This document shows positions 1 through 8,566 of a stretch of DNA of 64,000 nt, one piece after another; the stretch's first letter is position 1, and each line of letters starts with the position of its first letter. A program made the translations under genes and the position numbers. The stretch spans positions 188,501 to 252,500 of the forward strand of contig NZ_CP112998.1 in the NCBI RefSeq assembly GCF_026625565.1, given 5' to 3'. The DNA comes from Dyadobacter pollutisoli (GTDB lineage Bacteria; Bacteroidota; Bacteroidia; Cytophagales; Spirosomataceae). The notes under the pieces were generated by a model. The model did not search any database and was not told the origin of the DNA. It saw only the letters and a list, made by a program, of their open reading frames with translations.

Positions 1-1
1 G

Positions 2-136
2 CCAAGCTTATTTAGAGCAGGATCTAGTGGTCAAGCAGGCCAAGACATCAAGCTCTACTTTGTGGATTGCCTTAGAGTGATGAAAGAACGCAAAGTAAAC
101 AACTTCTTAGCAAACTTGAAGGCTACTTTTACCTAA
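2..136 (+). CDS. C-terminal fragment of an unidentified protein (cut by window edge)
   Basis: An open frame enters from the left edge and ends at TAA 134-136, giving 44 residues with a basic, amphipathic tail (motif VMKERKVNNFLANL). The composition looks coding, but the piece is too short to assign. A transposase or recombinase tail is possible; this is a guess. Only the sequence to the left of the window could settle it. Confidence 0.35.
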   Translation, partial: PSLFRAGSSGQAGQDIKLYFVDCLRVMKERKVNNFLANLKATFT

Positions 137-210
137 AAAGTTATGCTTCCTTACCAATGTCTCTAAGCGTGGAAATTGAGTTTGACGTGGGCAGGCGGGT
201 AAGGGCCATT

Positions 211-237
211 GTCTCAGGTTCGAGCGTTTCATGAGAT
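211..237 (+). repeat. 27-bp interspersed element, copy A
   Basis: GTCTCA, 15 bases, TGAGAT. The same layout occurs at 1587-1613 and 2682-2708, always in intergenic DNA. The outer hexamers are complementary, or nearly so, and could form a small hairpin. Confidence 0.5.
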
Positions 238-291
238 TGATAAATTTACAGTCCGATAACAATATTGATGCTAATTGGAAGCTACATTAGT

Positions 292-1371
292 TTAGTCTTC
301 CAAAATCTTGAACTCAACTCTGCGGTTCGCATTACATTTTGGTTTACAAATCGGCTTTGAATCGCCATAACCGATTGCGACTATTCTAAGAGCGTTGACG
401 CCTTTACCGACCAAATACGATTTGACGGCTTGCGCCCGATCCTTCGAAAGGTTCAAATTCATGACGTGACTTCCAATTCGATCAGTGTGCCCTTCAAGGC
501 GTATTCTCAGTGATGGGTTTATTGTCATCTGACTGACAACCTCGTCCAATTGCCCAAACGATTCCGGTTGTAATTCAGATTTTTGTTCCCTAAAGATCAC
601 ATGGTTTAACACGACATTTTTACCCGCTTCCGGGATAATGAATGTAGGCGTCCGGTTTGAATTACCAGTGGTGGGCTGTGCCGTAAGCGATGGTTTCTCT
701 CGGCTCAGATTTTCCTTTGTTGGCTCATGATGTGATGGTTGTACAATTGGGCGACGTTTGTATTCCTTCTCTTTTCCTTCTAGTTGGGCAACATAGTCAC
801 TATTCCACTTTAAAGTTTTGTCTAGCTCACTTTCTATGACCCTCACTTCCTCTGTCATTTGAGCGATAGTAAGGTCCTGTTTAGGTATGACCTCATCAGT
901 GTGTCTAGATTCGGCGTTTGTAACATCAGTTGTAGATTCTCCCAGACGTGTTAAAATTAGTATGCTGTCTCGGCAGTTATAACTTTTCAACACTGCATAT
1001 AGTTGACCGCCTTCGATGACTTTTAAAATCCCGTGATAGCCCATACACCAATAATAGCCGCTGGTGCCGGGACGCCGTCCATCGATAATGTTCCAGGTGG
1101 TAAGATTTAGTCCGTCGCCAGTAACTGTTCCATCTAACACCGCTTCCATAAAAATCTCTCCTCTGTAAGCCTTAAAAGTCCCAATAACCTGATTATCTGT
1201 CTGATGGAATACAACATACGTTTGCCATTCTTTTGAGTATGGATCGCTAGGGCGTAATAATTTACCAGTCCATACCCCTTCGAGCATCAGTAGTGCTGCT
1301 TTTTGGCAATAGGCGTCGTTTTTTAAACAAATTATTATTGTGAAAATTATCAGAGATTGGTATTTCATCAT
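292..1371 (-). CDS. OmpA-family peptidoglycan-binding outer membrane protein
   Basis: The C-terminal ~110 residues are an OmpA/MotB domain: a VIFREQKSEL strand, then the peptidoglycan-binding signature RLEGHTDRIGS, NLSKDRAQAVKSYL, and a terminal NRRVEF. The N-terminus is a hydrophobic signal peptide. A ~100-residue region of unknown fold (DGTVTGDGLNL, TSGYYWCMGY) follows, and a charged coiled-coil-like linker at about 165-240 joins it to the OmpA domain. The probable role is anchoring the outer membrane to the cell wall. The start was set at one of two tandem ATG codons directly before the signal peptide; an ATG 15 bases upstream is also possible. It is transcribed alone, away from the lipoprotein at 1847. 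The family call is secure; the N-terminal domain is not recognised. Confidence 0.85.
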   Translation of the reverse strand: MMKYQSLIIFTIIICLKNDAYCQKAALLMLEGVWTGKLLRPSDPYSKEWQTYVVFHQTDNQVIGTFKAYRGEIFMEAVLDGTVTGDGLNLTTWNIIDGRRPGTSGYYWCMGYHGILKVIEGGQLYAVLKSYNCRDSILILTRLGESTTDVTNAESRHTDEVIPKQDLTIAQMTEEVRVIESELDKTLKWNSDYVAQLEGKEKEYKRRPIVQPSHHEPTKENLSREKPSLTAQPTTGNSNRTPTFIIPEAGKNVVLNHVIFREQKSELQPESFGQLDEVVSQMTINPSLRIRLEGHTDRIGSHVMNLNLSKDRAQAVKSYLVGKGVNALRIVAIGYGDSKPICKPKCNANRRVEFKILED

Positions 1372-1586
1372 GTCTTTTTCAGGCAACGCTTTGAAAAATT
1401 GCTTCTAATTCTTTTGGTTTTTGCAGCAGAGCAGGTGTGGCTAATTGTAATGTATTACGCTGGCCAAAGTTAATGTGTGGACGAGAGCGTTATTTCTTAT
1501 GATCGTTGCGTCGGAAATGTTGAAAGTAGATGTGCGTTTTTATGGAGCATTGCCTATAAATACATTCAGAATTTACACTTGGGAAC

Positions 1587-1613
1587 GTCTCACGTTGGAG
1601 GATTTCATGAGAC
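1587..1613 (+). repeat. 27-bp interspersed element, copy B
   Basis: GTCTCA, 15 bases, TGAGAC: the two ends are perfectly complementary. It lies in the 475-base gap 1372-1846 between the divergent OmpA and lipoprotein genes. Apart from this element, I see no gene or RNA in that gap. Confidence 0.5.
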
Positions 1614-1846
1614 TAACTAATCCGAATTTCGGATGACCTGTTTTTTAAACGACAAAATACAGAACAAAAGTCTACCGGGGCTTTTGGGAAACTTCTTCGG
1701 AACGTGCAAGGAGAGCGCACTGTTTCAATTTTGTCCGCATTCGCACCTATGCCAGATGAAGCTTTTTACAGGGAACTAGGGTTTATAGCCTTGTTATACT
1801 ATAAAAAACGATGTAACTTTTGGACTATTAAGTTAATCGAACATTC

Positions 1847-2593
1847 ATGAAAGTCTTTCTTTATTGCTTTTTTCTCATGGCTGTCTTGTCTTGTACGAGA
1901 TCGGGTGTTGATGCCGTTGAGCAGGACACTGTTTTAAATGAATATCCTGACTGGTATACCTTAAAATCGCCAGTAGATCACCAAATCGAGGGCGTTTGGG
2001 GCAATTATAACAAAACAGTACTAATTTCTACAATGTTTAAAGTGTTCCGCACAACAGATCAGGGCAAGCAGTGGAAGCAGGTTCTTGAGCAGTCTGTTGG
2101 GATTATGGGCATAGTGCAATATCAAGACACTTTATTCACTATGAGTGGCCTATCCAATCAGACCACAGACGATTTGTATCAACAAGTCCTTGTAGACGCA
2201 AATAATTATAGTGTAGACGATGGTAAAACCTGGCAACGATACGTAGCAAGAAATCCTATTTTAGGTGGTCACCCTGAATTTGATTCACCTAATAAATTTC
2301 TAATTAATCCAATTGTTGCTCCAAATAAGGTGACTTATCAGATTAACAAAGCCTTTCGTGATGGACCAAATGCTACATCAGGAGTTTATGAAACGCCCGG
2401 GGTTATAAAATCTACTGGAGAAAGAATTGACCTTCCACAGCTTCATCAGATACAAAGTCTTTTCTTGGACGATCAAAAGCGGATTTACATTGTAGGAAGC
2501 GATGCGGTTTGCGGTTCAGAACAGTCATTTAAGTTTTGCAATAGCCAGGGAGGCAGGGGCGTTGTGTACGTTTCCAAGAAATCGCTACCTTAA
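1847..2593 (+). CDS. Lipoprotein with Asp-box (BNR/sialidase-type) repeats
   Basis: 248 residues starting with a short hydrophobic signal and a lipobox ending AVLSC, so it should be lipid-anchored. Two Asp-box motifs of the S/T-x-D-x-G-x-x-W type are visible: TTDQGKQW near residue 68 and SVDDGKTW near residue 124. Such motifs mark beta-propeller proteins (sialidases, Vps10, BNR repeats), but a full six-blade propeller would need more length. It may therefore be a partial propeller or only propeller-like. No catalytic arginine triad of sialidases was seen. It stands alone between copies B and C of the 27-bp element. Function unknown; a surface binding or sensing role is inference. Confidence 0.7.
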   Translation: MKVFLYCFFLMAVLSCTRSGVDAVEQDTVLNEYPDWYTLKSPVDHQIEGVWGNYNKTVLISTMFKVFRTTDQGKQWKQVLEQSVGIMGIVQYQDTLFTMSGLSNQTTDDLYQQVLVDANNYSVDDGKTWQRYVARNPILGGHPEFDSPNKFLINPIVAPNKVTYQINKAFRDGPNATSGVYETPGVIKSTGERIDLPQLHQIQSLFLDDQKRIYIVGSDAVCGSEQSFKFCNSQGGRGVVYVSKKSLP

Positions 2594-2681
2594 ACTTCAC
2601 TTTATTGAGCGCCTAAGGTCTGTGTCAAGAAACTTCCGAACGGTGCGACTGGTTTAAGCCATGGCGATCAGGAAATCAGAT

Positions 2682-2708
2682 GTCTCACATTGGAGCGTTA
2701 TTTGAGAT
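2682..2708 (+). repeat. 27-bp interspersed element, copy C
   Basis: GTCTCA, 15 bases (containing TTGGAGCGTT), TGAGAT, with the same spacing as copies A and B. A partial fourth copy, with only the right half preserved, lies on the minus strand at 3355-3375. Confidence 0.5.
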
Positions 2709-2768
2709 TTGAGAATTTGGTGGTGAAATCTCTGATCTCATTTTTGACCCACTGGATCGTAATCAAAC

Positions 2769-3233
2769 TTATTCATCTGAATCTATAGATTTCACCCAGT
2801 ACTTTTGAAATGCGTATGAGATACAAGGACTAGCCGAAGTAAAAACGCCTATTTTGAAAGCCCTTTCGTGTTTGCGATCTAAACTTTTGAATCTCTTGTA
2901 GCGTCTTTTATCCACTAGACGAAGTGTCATAAAATCAAAGGTACCGTCATACATCATTATGATTTCCAATCTGTCGCAGTTGGCCGAGACTCTTATTGAA
3001 GCCCATTCCATTCCTACAGAACCTATTAGAAGACTGTCAGTCCCAGCAGGAATTTCAGTTTTAAATTCTCCATTCAACCCCGTTGTCGCCAATTCTTGAT
3101 TGTCACGACTCATTATCTTGGCTCCTGGTATAGCCATCAGTTCAAATTCATCGATAACCTTTCCCGTGACTATTCGCTGAGCACTTACACAACATGAAAT
3201 AAGACAAAATGATAGTAGTGTTATGAGTTTCAT
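2769..3233 (-). CDS. Secreted protein with carboxypeptidase-D regulatory-like domain
   Basis: About 154 residues from the ATG at 3233, which begins a clean signal peptide (MKLITLLSFCLISCCVSAQ). An open frame runs further upstream, but those codons would precede the signal sequence. Residues ~20-95 match the beta-sandwich CarboxypepD_reg-like domain found at the N-terminus of SusC proteins: VTGKVIDEFELMAIPGA, then a GLNGEF turn. The tail has a conserved-looking basic stretch (RYKRFKSLDRKHERAF). No enzyme domain follows. Such stand-alone domains are common envelope proteins in this phylum and have no assigned role. Confidence 0.72.
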   Translation of the reverse strand: MKLITLLSFCLISCCVSAQRIVTGKVIDEFELMAIPGAKIMSRDNQELATTGLNGEFKTEIPAGTDSLLIGSVGMEWASIRVSANCDRLEIIMMYDGTFDFMTLRLVDKRRYKRFKSLDRKHERAFKIGVFTSASPCISYAFQKYWVKSIDSDE

Positions 3234-3920
3234 TTGCTCTTCGTAGAATTGAACGGGATTTCTGTGGGACAGCCCAATTGAACCGTTCAGCATCGGCATG
3301 GCAAATCTAAGAAAGGGTGCCACTACAACAACATACCCATCATATCAATGTGAAATCTCATAAAACGTCCCATCAGTATTTTAGGACTTCCCCGTTGCAC
3401 GGGTAGGCTCTGGCATATCATTACTGGCTGCATTTCAATCGCCAAACTATTCTCAATTTACCATCTCACAAATCAATGAATCAACTACCCGACTACGGAT
3501 GGCTTTTTGAGATTTGTTTTGCAGAATTTGGCGTTGGCTTGGCCCAAAAGATAAGGCAGGTGAGATAATGAATTTCATAGATTATGTAGTTTGTACTTTA
3601 TTCAAATCATCGTTAAATTTGTGGGTAGTTGCAGCCTAAGAAATCTCGGTGAGCAATTCGGTGAGCAGGCTTTTATATTCGTTGTAAGGATTTGATTTTC
3701 AGCTAGATATAGAGAAGTTCCATGTCCCTCTCTCTCTGCAGGATATGATGTCAAAACATTCAAAAACCCCGTTTCTCTGCCGAAATCAATATAAAAACAC
3801 ATTAAATCCTATGCCAAAATGTTCAAAAATTCCCAATATGTTGATGAGTAGTTCGGTGAGCAATTGGAAGCAGAGAAAATGCTCACCACTATGAATATAA
3901 CGTTTTGTTTCTTGCTTTAC
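3234..3920. other. Gene-poor stretch with short direct repeats
   Basis: No convincing gene in 687 bases. It holds the partial 27-bp element (3355-3375, minus) and a repeated CGGTGAGCAATT at 3647-3658 and 3854-3865, with a further TTCGGTGAGCA at 3657-3667. A minus-strand open frame at 3602-3802 runs through these repeats but has no recognisable domain. The stretch borders the restriction-related genes and could be an old integration boundary (inference). Confidence 0.3.
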
Positions 3921-4616
3921 CTACGCCAACAACCTCTCCAATCTCCCCTTCCATTTCTCCCAATCCCTAAACTCCCTCGTCTGCAAATCAACAAACTTCT
4001 GCGTGTGGTTAGGATGGACCAAATGGCAAAGCTCATGGACAATTACATATTCAATACATCCTTTGGGAGCTTTTATTAATTCCGGATTTAGGATAATCTT
4101 ACCCCTGGGCGTACAGCTTCCCCAGCGGGTAGGCATGTTCCTCAAAATGATCGATGACGGCTCTACTTCATATTTCTTGAAACGCTTGATAAGTGGCGCC
4201 GCAATAGAGTGGAACTTCTTTTTGGCATTTTGAAGATACCATTCGCAGAGAAGTGCTTCGGCTCTCGATTTTTCAAAAGTGAAAACTTCGATGAATTTGC
4301 CACTGATTTTCACTTCTTCGATCTCACTATCAATAATTTTCAGCCGATATGGTCGTCCCAGAAATAGGTGCGTCTCGCCGCTGACAAATTTTCTCGGTGG
4401 ATTTTTGGGATGAAAAGACAAAAAGAAACTTTGCTGTCTAATAATCCAGGGTGCTCGCTTTCGCAAGCGTTCCTTAATGTCAATAATCGGAGTTCCGTCG
4501 GGTGCTTTGACACGAACGTCCAGATCGGGAGTTACGGTGATACCCAGCGATTTTCGATTTGCGAATGTCAATTCGAAATCGATCCGCTTGGACCCAAAAA
4601 CAATGTAGTCTGTCAC
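3921..4616 (-). CDS. YgjP/SprT-like zinc metallopeptidase domain protein (DUF45)
   Basis: 231 residues with the zinc site HELCH at 194-198 and a further histidine in HPNH at 201-204, followed by the Trp-rich tail typical of YgjP-like (DUF45) proteins. NMPTRWGSCT before it is the other family hallmark. Predicted cytoplasmic, with no signal peptide. It starts with GTG, which overlaps the hsdR stop by four bases (GTGA), so it is translationally coupled to hsdR. This family is commonly found as the last gene of type I restriction operons, where its role is not established. Proteolytic activity is inferred from the zinc motif only. Confidence 0.88.
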   Translation of the reverse strand: MTDYIVFGSKRIDFELTFANRKSLGITVTPDLDVRVKAPDGTPIIDIKERLRKRAPWIIRQQSFFLSFHPKNPPRKFVSGETHLFLGRPYRLKIIDSEIEEVKISGKFIEVFTFEKSRAEALLCEWYLQNAKKKFHSIAAPLIKRFKKYEVEPSSIILRNMPTRWGSCTPRGKIILNPELIKAPKGCIEYVIVHELCHLVHPNHTQKFVDLQTREFRDWEKWKGRLERLLA

Positions 4617-7600
4617 TTATAGCGTGTTTTAGCGATGTTGATGCACTTGGCTGCAATGTCGTCCATGTCTTCAAAAGACAGGTCAATGTCATGTTTGTCC
4701 CTCAACTCGTCAATTAAGTAATCACCAATTTCGATCTGCAATTTTCCTATGATGTTCGACTTGAAAAACCAATCTACAACCGGCTTACCGTGATCTAATA
4801 TTGCATCCTGAATCAAATCACTAATTTTTAACGCAGCCTCGACGCCTATTTCTTTTTTGAATGCCTCATCGCCAACCTTGGTTCCTATCGCTTCAATAGT
4901 TACTCCATAGAAAGCCTTTGCGATATCTTTATCTCGCAGCTCGCCAGGAATAGCACTGTCTGTATACGACAACACATTGTTCATAATTTCCTGAACTTTG
5001 CGTAAATATTGCGCCTCTCCAATGCGCTGGGCTTCGTGGTCGGCAATTGTCTCCCGCAGCATATCCGAGAATTTTTTATAAAAAGCCGGATCTTCCTCCA
5101 TTTTCTCGGAAATGTGTTTCGCTGTCCGGCTGGCAATTTTATCGGCTTTCGCTCTCGCTGGACCGGATGTTTTTTCAAGCTCCAGCTGAAATTTCTCTTT
5201 GTCGAAAATATTGACCAACTCCGTGATTGCCTCCACGTTTTCAGTTGTGATATGGGTGTCTATCAGCTTCTGAATTTGTCCTTCGTACTTTTTGAAATCC
5301 ACCTCATCGCTATATCTCGCCACCACCGAAAGTCTCAACCGCAGAAACATCGTCAGGTCTTCTTTATATCGATTAATTTGCTTCTCACCGGCCTGATTTT
5401 GAAATTCAATAGAAGATAAAGCCAGTTTTAGAGCTTTGGCGAATTTGGCGAGCTTATCATAAAACAGTACCCGCAAAGCCTCATCTTTGAGCAAAACCTG
5501 GTAAGCTTCCGCATCACGCTTGTTTCTTACTGTTTTGAAAATATCCCATAGCTCCGAATGCTTTTGCGGAAGCTTCTTAATCTCTTCACTGATATTAGTT
5601 AATGTTCCTTCCAGATCATAGGCGTCAAAATCCTGAAATGAAGAATACATGGACAGCGCACTATCCAGATTTTTGATAACACCATAATAATCGATAATAT
5701 AGCCAAAATCTTTCTCGTCATAAACCCGGTTAACTCTGGCAATCGCTTGTAGCAGTTTATGTTCTTGCAAGTTTCTGGTCAAATACAGCACCGTATTTTT
5801 CGGCTCATCAAATCCCGTCAATAGCTTATCAACAACAATGATAATTTCCGGGTCCGATTGATTTTTGAAACGGTTAATGATATTCTTTTCATACGTTTTC
5901 GCATTCCCGTGTTCCTCCATCATCCGTTTCCAGAAGCGTTGTTCTTTATCGGATGAATCTCCATAAGCGGTTTCCTCACCCTCTCTTTCGTCCAAGGGTG
6001 AGATCAAAACCTCGCTTGTTACAATGCCAATTTGATCTAAAAATTCTTTATAGCGGATTGCATTCAATTTCTTATCGCATACCAGTTGTGCTTTAAATGC
6101 CGTGCCTTTCCAGTTATCCCGAAAATGCTCACTGATATTCCAGGCGATAGCATATATTTTCTGTTCTGCGCTGTTCAGTTGATCCGCGCGGCTGAATTTC
6201 CTCTTAAAATCCGCTTTCTGATACTCGTTTAGTGGTTCGGAGACCATTCCAAAGTACTTGTCAATCGGCCCAGCATTCACTTCTTGCCTCGCCACGCGGC
6301 CTTCATACAACAATGGCACCACGGCTTCGTCCCTCACGGCTTGGTCTACCGTGTAAGTGTCGATAATCCCACCGAATTTTGCGGCCGTGCTTTTATCCCT
6401 TTTGAAAAGAGGAGTTCCGGTCATGGCGATGAAACATGCATTAGGCAGCGTCTTTTGCATTTCCACATTGAATGTACCGTGCTGGGTGCGGTGACCTTCA
6501 TCCACCAGCACAAAAATGTCCGGACTTTCCAATGGCGTTTTTATTTTCTTTACCGCCGCCGAAAACTTGTTGATGATCGTTGTCACAACTGCATCGCTCT
6601 TGCTTTCCAGAAGCTCCACCAGCCGCTGACCTGTTCCTGCATTTTCGACAAATTTGCCGCATTTTCGGAAAGTCTTCGTAATCTGATCGTCCAGGTCAGT
6701 TCTGTCCGTAACCAGTACGATTTTGGGATTTCTGATTGACTTCTCCATGGCGATTGCCTGGGCCAGCATCACCATTGTCAGCGATTTGCCGCTTCCCTGC
6801 GTATGCCATATCACCCCGCCTTGTCGCTTTCCATTTTCAGTGTTGGTGATCCGGTCGATCGTTTTCTTGATCGCAAAAAACTGTTGGTAGCGGGCGATCT
6901 TCTTTTCACCATTGTCAAACAATATGAAATTGAATGCAATGTCCAGCAATCGTTCAGGCCTACATAAGCCGAAAAGGTATTCGTCCTGGACGGTAGGCAG
7001 TATCTCTTCCTTTTCCAGTTCTTCAAAGTAAGAGCGGACATATTTAAAACGATCGGCAAACAATTTTGCCTTTTGCTCGGCACTTGCTGGCTTATTCTTT
7101 AATCCTTGCAACTCGCTTCGATATTGCACCTCCTGTTCTTCATGCTGGAATTTTTCCTGCCATTTGGCCCAGAATTTCTCCTTCGTTCCGTTTGTCGCGT
7201 ACACGGCATCCTGCGTCGCAATGCTCATTAACACCTGCGCATATACGTACAATGATCGGATACCGTCATCTTGCTGGCTTCGCAAATGCTGGCTAATCGC
7301 CTGTGCCAGCGAATCCTTTTTATCTGGTCGCTTGCATTCGATAATGCACATCGGGATTCCGTTGACGAACAATACAAGGTCAGGAATGTAATGGTCCTTG
7401 CTCGTGGTGCGGGTTACCGAATAGCCGTCGACAACGTGAAATACATTGTTTTCAATGTTCTTCCAATCAATGTATTGTAGGGAAATGCTTTTTTTCTCGC
7501 CGTCGAAGCTTTGTTCAAATGCTTTTCCAAGCGTGATCAGGTTATAGGCTGCTTCACAGGCGGCAATGTATCCGTCCTGCATAGGCAAGTCGCGCAATGC

Positions 7601-7843
7601 CTTGATCCCGTTCTCAATGTTGGCATCGCTCACGTAAGTGAACTTCGTGGAACTGATCCGCTTCTCGGCATTGATTTCCTTCAATTGCTTCCGCAGAATA
7701 TCGTCCAGCAGCACATTTGTCGTTTTCCCTCCACGTAGCTGACTGACCTCCGCTGGGCTCAAATACGTGTAACCCAGCTTTTGCAGCATTTGCAAAGCGG
7801 GGATCAGACTGATGTGGTTTTCTTTGAAACTAGGAACTTCCAT
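4613..7843 (-). CDS. hsdR: Type I restriction enzyme R subunit
   Basis: 1076 residues, full length for HsdR. In order: N-terminal endonuclease domain with PD at 154-155 and ECK at 169-171 (PD-(D/E)xK nuclease); Walker A TQGSGKS near 347; the DEAH-like box DEGH near 440; AMTGTP (motif III); helicase motifs such as LLTGFDEP and QAIARVNR; and a helical C-terminus that binds the methylase core. It translocates DNA by ATP hydrolysis and cleaves when working with HsdM2-HsdS. Neither hsdM nor hsdS lies in this window; upstream are only gene remnants. Unless they lie outside the window, the protein would be inactive in restriction. Two tandem palindromes sit 17-96 bases upstream of the start. Confidence 0.95.
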   Translation of the reverse strand: MEVPSFKENHISLIPALQMLQKLGYTYLSPAEVSQLRGGKTTNVLLDDILRKQLKEINAEKRISSTKFTYVSDANIENGIKALRDLPMQDGYIAACEAAYNLITLGKAFEQSFDGEKKSISLQYIDWKNIENNVFHVVDGYSVTRTTSKDHYIPDLVLFVNGIPMCIIECKRPDKKDSLAQAISQHLRSQQDDGIRSLYVYAQVLMSIATQDAVYATNGTKEKFWAKWQEKFQHEEQEVQYRSELQGLKNKPASAEQKAKLFADRFKYVRSYFEELEKEEILPTVQDEYLFGLCRPERLLDIAFNFILFDNGEKKIARYQQFFAIKKTIDRITNTENGKRQGGVIWHTQGSGKSLTMVMLAQAIAMEKSIRNPKIVLVTDRTDLDDQITKTFRKCGKFVENAGTGQRLVELLESKSDAVVTTIINKFSAAVKKIKTPLESPDIFVLVDEGHRTQHGTFNVEMQKTLPNACFIAMTGTPLFKRDKSTAAKFGGIIDTYTVDQAVRDEAVVPLLYEGRVARQEVNAGPIDKYFGMVSEPLNEYQKADFKRKFSRADQLNSAEQKIYAIAWNISEHFRDNWKGTAFKAQLVCDKKLNAIRYKEFLDQIGIVTSEVLISPLDEREGEETAYGDSSDKEQRFWKRMMEEHGNAKTYEKNIINRFKNQSDPEIIIVVDKLLTGFDEPKNTVLYLTRNLQEHKLLQAIARVNRVYDEKDFGYIIDYYGVIKNLDSALSMYSSFQDFDAYDLEGTLTNISEEIKKLPQKHSELWDIFKTVRNKRDAEAYQVLLKDEALRVLFYDKLAKFAKALKLALSSIEFQNQAGEKQINRYKEDLTMFLRLRLSVVARYSDEVDFKKYEGQIQKLIDTHITTENVEAITELVNIFDKEKFQLELEKTSGPARAKADKIASRTAKHISEKMEEDPAFYKKFSDMLRETIADHEAQRIGEAQYLRKVQEIMNNVLSYTDSAIPGELRDKDIAKAFYGVTIEAIGTKVGDEAFKKEIGVEAALKISDLIQDAILDHGKPVVDWFFKSNIIGKLQIEIGDYLIDELRDKHDIDLSFEDMDDIAAKCINIAKTRYK

Positions 7844-7859
7844 GCGCTATCGGGTTTCG

Positions 7860-7939
7860 GATATGTATAGAAAATGGCGTTTTTCTATACATGTTTTTTT
7901 GATATGTATAGAAAATGGCACTTTTCTATACACGTTTTT
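7860..7939. promoter_or_regulatory. Two tandem palindromes upstream of hsdR
   Basis: Two near-identical ~40-bp direct repeats (7860-7900 and 7901-7939). Each contains a perfect 11-bp inverted repeat, TGTATAGAAAA / TTTTCTATACA, separated by six bases (arms 7864-7874 with 7881-7891, and 7905-7915 with 7922-7932). The 41-bp period is about four helical turns, which suits two operator sites bound on one face of DNA. They lie just upstream of the hsdR ATG on the minus strand. The regulator is unknown. As RNA they would be weak AT-rich hairpins. Confidence 0.6.
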
Positions 7940-8181
7940 CTGCTTGTAACCGGTATGTTAGACTATAAACCTTATCTTGCAATGTCATTTCCCAGAGGGA
8001 AAAGGATCTGGTTGGCCGCGTTACCGTAAATGCGGCTTTTTTGTGGCCGTTCAATACATTTACCCATATATTCTTTTGCAAATGAGGGTATTTTGGTCAT
8101 TCTTTAGACAAAATTTGCAATTCAATTTTCCTCACCATACCTTTGTCGTGCTCATTATTCCATTTGGATAAAGGAGTTTCG

Positions 8182-8213
8182 GGGCTCGATACATCATGAT
8201 ATGTACCGAGCCC
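8182..8213. terminator. Strong hairpin downstream of the 92-residue ORF
   Basis: GGGCTCG (8182-8188) pairs with CGAGCCC (8207-8213), and inner TACAT pairs with ATGTA. It lies 7 bases past the stop of the minus-strand gene 8221-8499. There is no long U-run on either strand, so it is a possible terminator or a palindromic site rather than a textbook intrinsic terminator. Confidence 0.4.
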
Positions 8214-8220
8214 TGCGGTT

Positions 8221-8499
8221 TTAATGGAGCTCAGGTAACCTATTCTTGAATAACTTCTTAATCTTCTTTTCTCCATAATCCTTGTTCAAATGATAAGCAG
8301 TGACTAGATAATAGTCTCTCTGACTTCGCTGCGGATCCAAAACAATGATGTACTGCTGATCTCTGTCATAGATATAGGTTCTAACAATATCTTGACGCTT
8401 TTTCTGATCACGTTCCTCAACGCTGAAAATCTCTACGTCGCCCGCCGCATGTTCTTCAAGGTGAAATCTGATCCAATGCAATCGCAAAGACCTGTCCAT
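8221..8499 (-). pseudogene. Small BECR-nuclease-like protein, 5'-truncated
   Basis: 92 residues from the only ATG. The frame stays open for 25 further codons upstream, up to a stop at 8575-8577; these still look coding (EEIEVLEDGKSYKKRIFE) but contain no ATG, GTG or TTG. The 5' end therefore appears lost. The pattern RLHWIRFHLEE..., then YIIVLDP, then a final YYLVTAYHL, recalls small RNase-like folds of the barnase/EndoU/colicin/RelE (BECR) group, where a TAY motif is typical. This resemblance is from memory and weak. If real, it would be a toxin-like nuclease. Its broken end meets the broken end of the plus-strand remnant at about 8567. Confidence 0.45.
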
Positions 8500-8566
8500 T
8501 TCAAAGATTCTCTTCTTGTAGCTCTTGCCATCCTCTTCGAGAACTTCAATTTCTTCAGTTATTAAA

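Larger units (their letters stand above)
7844..8220. other. Intergenic region between hsdR and the 92-residue ORF
   Basis: Holds the tandem palindromes (7860-7939) and the hairpin at 8182-8213. A plus-strand open frame at 7977-8171 has no domain, no signal and a composition unlike its neighbours, and was not accepted. I see no other gene. Confidence 0.4.

Noticed and set aside
3700..3745. Possible tRNA 3' end (TTC...CCCTCTCTCTCTGCA)
   Set aside because: It does not form a T-arm or acceptor stem; no cloverleaf can be drawn.
3602..3802. Minus-strand 66-residue ORF in gene-poor DNA
   Set aside because: No domain or signal; it runs through the short CGGTGAGCAATT repeats and looks like chance reading of repeat DNA.
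7977..8171. Plus-strand 64-residue ORF upstream of hsdR
   Set aside because: Composition is unlike protein, no start context, and no recognisable motif.
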